From contig NZ_NPJA01000011.1 of the NCBI RefSeq assembly GCF_002251295.1, positions 39,639 through 103,638 of the forward strand: a stretch of 64,000 nucleotides of DNA, written 5' to 3'. Below the pieces are notes generated by a model that saw only the letters and a program-made list of their open reading frames with translations, searched no databases and was not told where the DNA came from. Position numbers and translations under genes: made by a program. Below are positions 61,437 through 64,000 of the stretch, one piece after another; within the stretch, counting starts at the first letter, position 1, and each line of letters starts with the position of its first letter. The stretch comes from Prevotella sp. P5-50 (lineage in GTDB: Bacteria > Bacteroidota > Bacteroidia > Bacteroidales > Bacteroidaceae).

Positions 61437-62186
61437 TTAAAACATATCATTGTCATAAGTGTTGTAAACATAAACGTCAACATATTCCTCGTCGTCTTCT
61501 ATTTTGTCTTTGGGAACAAACTCGCCAGTATCTTCGACGATATAGCCCTCGACGCCGTCTTTGTGGAATACCACCTCTTCGTTGTCGTCCAGATCAACCT
61601 TGTCGTACTCCGGCACCACGACCTTTAAGGTGTTGAGATCGAGAGCGCCGTATTTTCCGTCACCCTCAAGGAGGACGAAATCGTTCCATGGCTCGTGGCA
61701 TGCTGTAAGCACGTTAGGGACAAGCACCGTACCGTTGCCAGTGACAAGACCAAACTTATCCTTCATACCGTCCCAATAAGCCTGATACATCGTTGCGTAG
61801 GGATAGCAGACGAGCGCATCGAAACGGAAATCGGTGAAGACATGGTCAGAACCGTCGGCAGCAACGATGCCATACTTCCCGTCTTTCTTGGCGCCTAGCG
61901 TGGGATAGTCGAAGAGGTAGCGGTCGCCCACGAAAGTAAAATCTTCATAGTCTGCCGGAACCAGAATCTGTCCTACAGCATTCTTAACCCCTTTCTTGCC
62001 GGTGGCAGGGTCTGTAAACTTGTAGTTGGTCCAGTCGTAAGACGAGAAGAGCTTGTCCAGCCGCTCTTTGGCTTCGTCGCGAGCGTCATCGGAAAGTAGG
62101 TGTGCGTCATGCAGTTTCGCTTTCAGTTGTTCAATCTCATTCAGTTGATCTACAGTTGGTCTTGGTCTTTTCTGTTCTTCTTTCAT
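61437..62186 (-). CDS. WG-repeat protein
   Basis: After a helical N-terminus (residues 1-50: TVDQLNEIEQLKAKLHDAHL) come WG-type beta-hairpin repeats: FTDPATGKKGVKNAVGQILV, KKDGKYGIVAADGSDHV, MKDKFGLVTGNGTVLV and EGDGKYGALDLNTLKVVV. There is no signal peptide, so it is cytoplasmic. WG repeats usually mediate binding. Its operon partner is the small protein at 61230-61421, and promoter S7 drives it. Confidence 0.78.
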   Translation of the reverse strand: MKEEQKRPRPTVDQLNEIEQLKAKLHDAHLLSDDARDEAKERLDKLFSSYDWTNYKFTDPATGKKGVKNAVGQILVPADYEDFTFVGDRYLFDYPTLGAKKDGKYGIVAADGSDHVFTDFRFDALVCYPYATMYQAYWDGMKDKFGLVTGNGTVLVPNVLTACHEPWNDFVLLEGDGKYGALDLNTLKVVVPEYDKVDLDDNEEVVFHKDGVEGYIVEDTGEFVPKDKIEDDEEYVDVYVYNTYDNDMF

Positions 62187-62217
62187 TTTAAACTATTATT
62201 AATTAAAAATCTCGCTG

Positions 62218-62265
62218 CAAAGATACGAATCTATTCCGAACCAGACGGGATTTTTATACGTATAA
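62218..62265 (-). promoter_or_regulatory. TATA-NN-TATA promoter S7 (WG-repeat operon)
   Basis: TATACGTATA (62255-62264) is centred 34.5 bp upstream of the minus-strand -7 box TATCTTTG (62225-62218). The spacer contains CCCGTCTGGTT, also found at the same relative place in S6. Confidence 0.7.
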
Positions 62266-62346
62266 CGCATCGGGTGCGAATTATAATAGTTTTTTTCTCC
62301 CTGCTTCCGTTAAGTCAAAAAGAGCAAAAAGCCAATTTCCTTCATC

Positions 62347-63678
62347 TCACCTATAGTTAAACCGCCCTCTTGGCATATGGAGGTTGAGCTCCATAACCTT
62401 GGCAGCGTTCGGGGTAACATAACCAACTATCTGTTCCAGGGAAGGCAGGCCTCTCAGATATCGCGTCAGCAAATCATTGTCATCGATGATAATTCTATGA
62501 TCAGGGATTCTTACTCGACGAATACTGATTTTTTTCTTCTTAGGACCTATATCCAACGCTTTTGTCTCTAAGCTACACCAATAAACAGATTTCAAGTCCA
62601 TAGAACTTCTCTTTTCAATGGCATCTTGGGCATGAGTCCTGCTTACAGATATCTTATGTGAGTCTCTCGACATCGTATCCACCCACACATCACCGCCTGA
62701 TCTGAATACCTCATCATAGATTTGTTTGATAACCAATTGGGAGGAGTTGAACGAGAAAAACTTTGTGGGTAGTCCCCCCACGGCCTTTTGGCAGAGAAGC
62801 GTTAGCAGATAAAACATCTTATCTCCGCGATAGCCAAAATTCAAAGGAAAGCTCTCTCCGTTATCCTTGACAACCAGTATGTCATAGTCGCCATTAGCAT
62901 CAGCTTGTTTCTTCTTTTTCGTTGGCTTGACAACTATATTGAAGTTAGGTGGAGTGATATTCTTAACATGTTTTTTTTCAAAGTCTTGCAATTCAGGCTC
63001 GTCATTGTCAAACTCGGTGTGAATAAAGTCAGTGAATATAGCTTCCGATTCTTTCAAGCTGTTGTAATCAAGCGTATCCTTAATAATGATGTTAAGTTGA
63101 TCTTTTTGCGGTCCATTTAGTTTGTTTACAAAACACCTGATAAATTGTTGGGCAACATTAATATCACCCGTGCAAGTCATGTGGGTAAAATGGTTTGACA
63201 TGTCTATTAATTCCTTTAGATTGCCATTGAATATACTCATGACAAAATCACAAAACTCCTGGTTGCCGTATTGGAAAAAACGCCTGATAGTATTCACATA
63301 ACTTTGACTTTTTCTGGAGCGGAGACCTGCCATAAATTGTTCCAGCTTGTAATTCATATAGTCAAAGTCATAGTTTTCCCCCTTAAAGAAAGTTTCTGTC
63401 ATATAGCGGTAATCGCCCAATTTCATTGGCATCACCCTCGCAACAACATCCGAGTGAGTAATGAGGTTGTAGAGCTGCGGATCTACAGAATCATCCACTG
63501 ACTGATGGGCAGAAGACGGCTCATACGGCAATAAGACAATATCGTAGGTCTTACTTTTCCTCTGCATCTCTTTGAACTGTTCCAAGTAAGGCTTCGTCTT
63601 TTCGTTGATAAAGATGAAAACCTGATTGGGATTTAAGTTTAACGCATATTTTTCCTCATTACATTCTATTGTTGTCAT
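62347..63678 (-). CDS. Protein with the shared unrecognised domain
   Basis: This 443-residue protein has an N-terminal region of unknown type (residues 1-100, NLNPNQVFIFINEKTKPYL) and a helical middle (100-240). Residues about 260-420 carry the domain also found in the Sel1 protein and at 51046-51603: YDILVVKDNGESFPLNF, MFYLLTLLCQKAVGG, then SRTHAQDAIEKRSSMDL. No signal peptide or membrane segment is present. A TATTTTTG box is on the minus strand at 63710-63703; the TATA-NN-TATA motif is absent there. The function is unknown. Confidence 0.65.
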   Translation of the reverse strand: MTTIECNEEKYALNLNPNQVFIFINEKTKPYLEQFKEMQRKSKTYDIVLLPYEPSSAHQSVDDSVDPQLYNLITHSDVVARVMPMKLGDYRYMTETFFKGENYDFDYMNYKLEQFMAGLRSRKSQSYVNTIRRFFQYGNQEFCDFVMSIFNGNLKELIDMSNHFTHMTCTGDINVAQQFIRCFVNKLNGPQKDQLNIIIKDTLDYNSLKESEAIFTDFIHTEFDNDEPELQDFEKKHVKNITPPNFNIVVKPTKKKKQADANGDYDILVVKDNGESFPLNFGYRGDKMFYLLTLLCQKAVGGLPTKFFSFNSSQLVIKQIYDEVFRSGGDVWVDTMSRDSHKISVSRTHAQDAIEKRSSMDLKSVYWCSLETKALDIGPKKKKISIRRVRIPDHRIIIDDNDLLTRYLRGLPSLEQIVGYVTPNAAKVMELNLHMPRGRFNYR

Positions 63679-63800
63679 AACTCACAGATTTTATAATTGG
63701 TACAAAAATACAAAGAAAAGGGCAGATGGGCAAATTTCGGTTATCAAGATTGCCTTATTTTAACATAGTCCCTTCTTCGCGCGTGGTCAGATGCTGTTGT

Positions 63801-63848
63801 TATATCTATAAAAAAGGAAGCCTCAATAGTTTTATTTTCATAATTTTG
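63801..63848 (+). promoter_or_regulatory. TATA-NN-TATA promoter S8
   Basis: TATATCTATA (63801-63810) is centred 35.5 bp upstream of TAATTTTG (63841-63848). It points off the right edge of the window. Confidence 0.65.
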
Positions 63849-63877
63849 CGACCAACATCAAAACATTATACCGCATT

Positions 63878-63919
63878 ATGAAACAATTAAAGATTACCCC
63901 GGTTCGGGATAAGAAATAG
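63878..63919 (+). CDS. 13-codon open frame resembling a sigma-factor start
   Basis: ATG 63878 opens MKQLKITPVRDKK and stops at TAG 63917-63919. The first six residues equal the usual opening of Bacteroidetes housekeeping sigma factors (M[RK]QLKIT). It lies about 30 bases after the S8 -7 box. It may be a leader peptide, a decayed sigma gene start or chance. A further ATG sits at the last three bases of the window (63998-64000), probably the start of the next gene. Confidence 0.35.
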   Translation: MKQLKITPVRDKK

Positions 63920-64000
63920 TTTATAAAAAAGCTGGTAGTCTCATAAATATTTTGTACCTTTATAGGTGAAAATCAAATAGTTACAAAAATATTTAATATG

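Overview
The window looks like a chromosomal segment of a Bacteroidales bacterium, most likely of the Prevotella/Segatella group. The evidence is the Bacteroidetes-type -7 promoter box TAnnTTTG in front of many genes, lipoproteins with a Cys-Ser-Asp-Asp export signal, BspA-type leucine-rich repeats, an ISAon1-type insertion sequence, a flavodoxin/DUF2023 pair and a Wzi-type outer-membrane protein. This assignment rests on gene content only. No rRNA, no confident tRNA and no CRISPR array were seen.

Layout. 1-4.4 kb: ribosomal protein L31, a broken endonuclease/exonuclease/phosphatase gene, a histidine phosphatase overlapping head-on with a secreted low-complexity protein, then a 2 kb gene-poor stretch with repeats and a surface-protein remnant. 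4.4-9.8 kb: two paralogous surface lipoproteins bracket an operon of a PnrA-like binding lipoprotein and a periplasmic-binding-protein/legumain fusion; the ends carry palindromes. 9.9-10.8 kb: IS4 and Abi remnants. 11-21 kb: housekeeping and transport genes (fsr, LOG, tex, fldA, methyltransferase, purine permease) and wzi. 21.1-29.2 kb: an eight-gene exopolysaccharide operon on the minus strand (export protein, chain-length protein, flippase, polymerase, two GT2 enzymes, alpha-1,2-fucosyltransferase, initiating sugar transferase). 29.4-31.1 kb: a decayed ISAon1-like element that cut a Sel1-type gene. 31-37 kb: an AddAB-like helicase/nuclease pair.

37-64 kb is the unusual part. It holds a SIS/ADP-ribosylglycohydrolase fusion, a DnaB-like ATPase fused to a hydrolase-like domain and leucine-rich repeats, an M20 peptidase, a WYL-regulator/RtcB/Ro60 RNA-repair cluster, a Sel1 protein, a divergent sigma-70 factor, an AAA ATPase with a small BspA-like partner, sbcDC, a small membrane protein, a WG-repeat protein with a tiny partner, and several uncharacterised proteins.

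Two signals tie this region together. First, a palindrome TATA-NN-TATA occurs eight times. In seven of the eight its centre lies 34.5-35.5 bp upstream of a -7 box, on whichever strand the downstream gene reads, and most of these promoters show no obvious -33 box. This looks like a regulon driven by one activator. Second, four copies of a structured RNA with matching two-helix folds and covarying stems flank the Ro60 gene, two before and two after it, and one of the TATA-NN-TATA promoters fires straight into them. These are strong candidates for Y RNAs. In addition, an unrecognised domain recurs in three proteins (four copies). My inference is a co-regulated stress or RNA-damage/defence programme; no single gene proves that.
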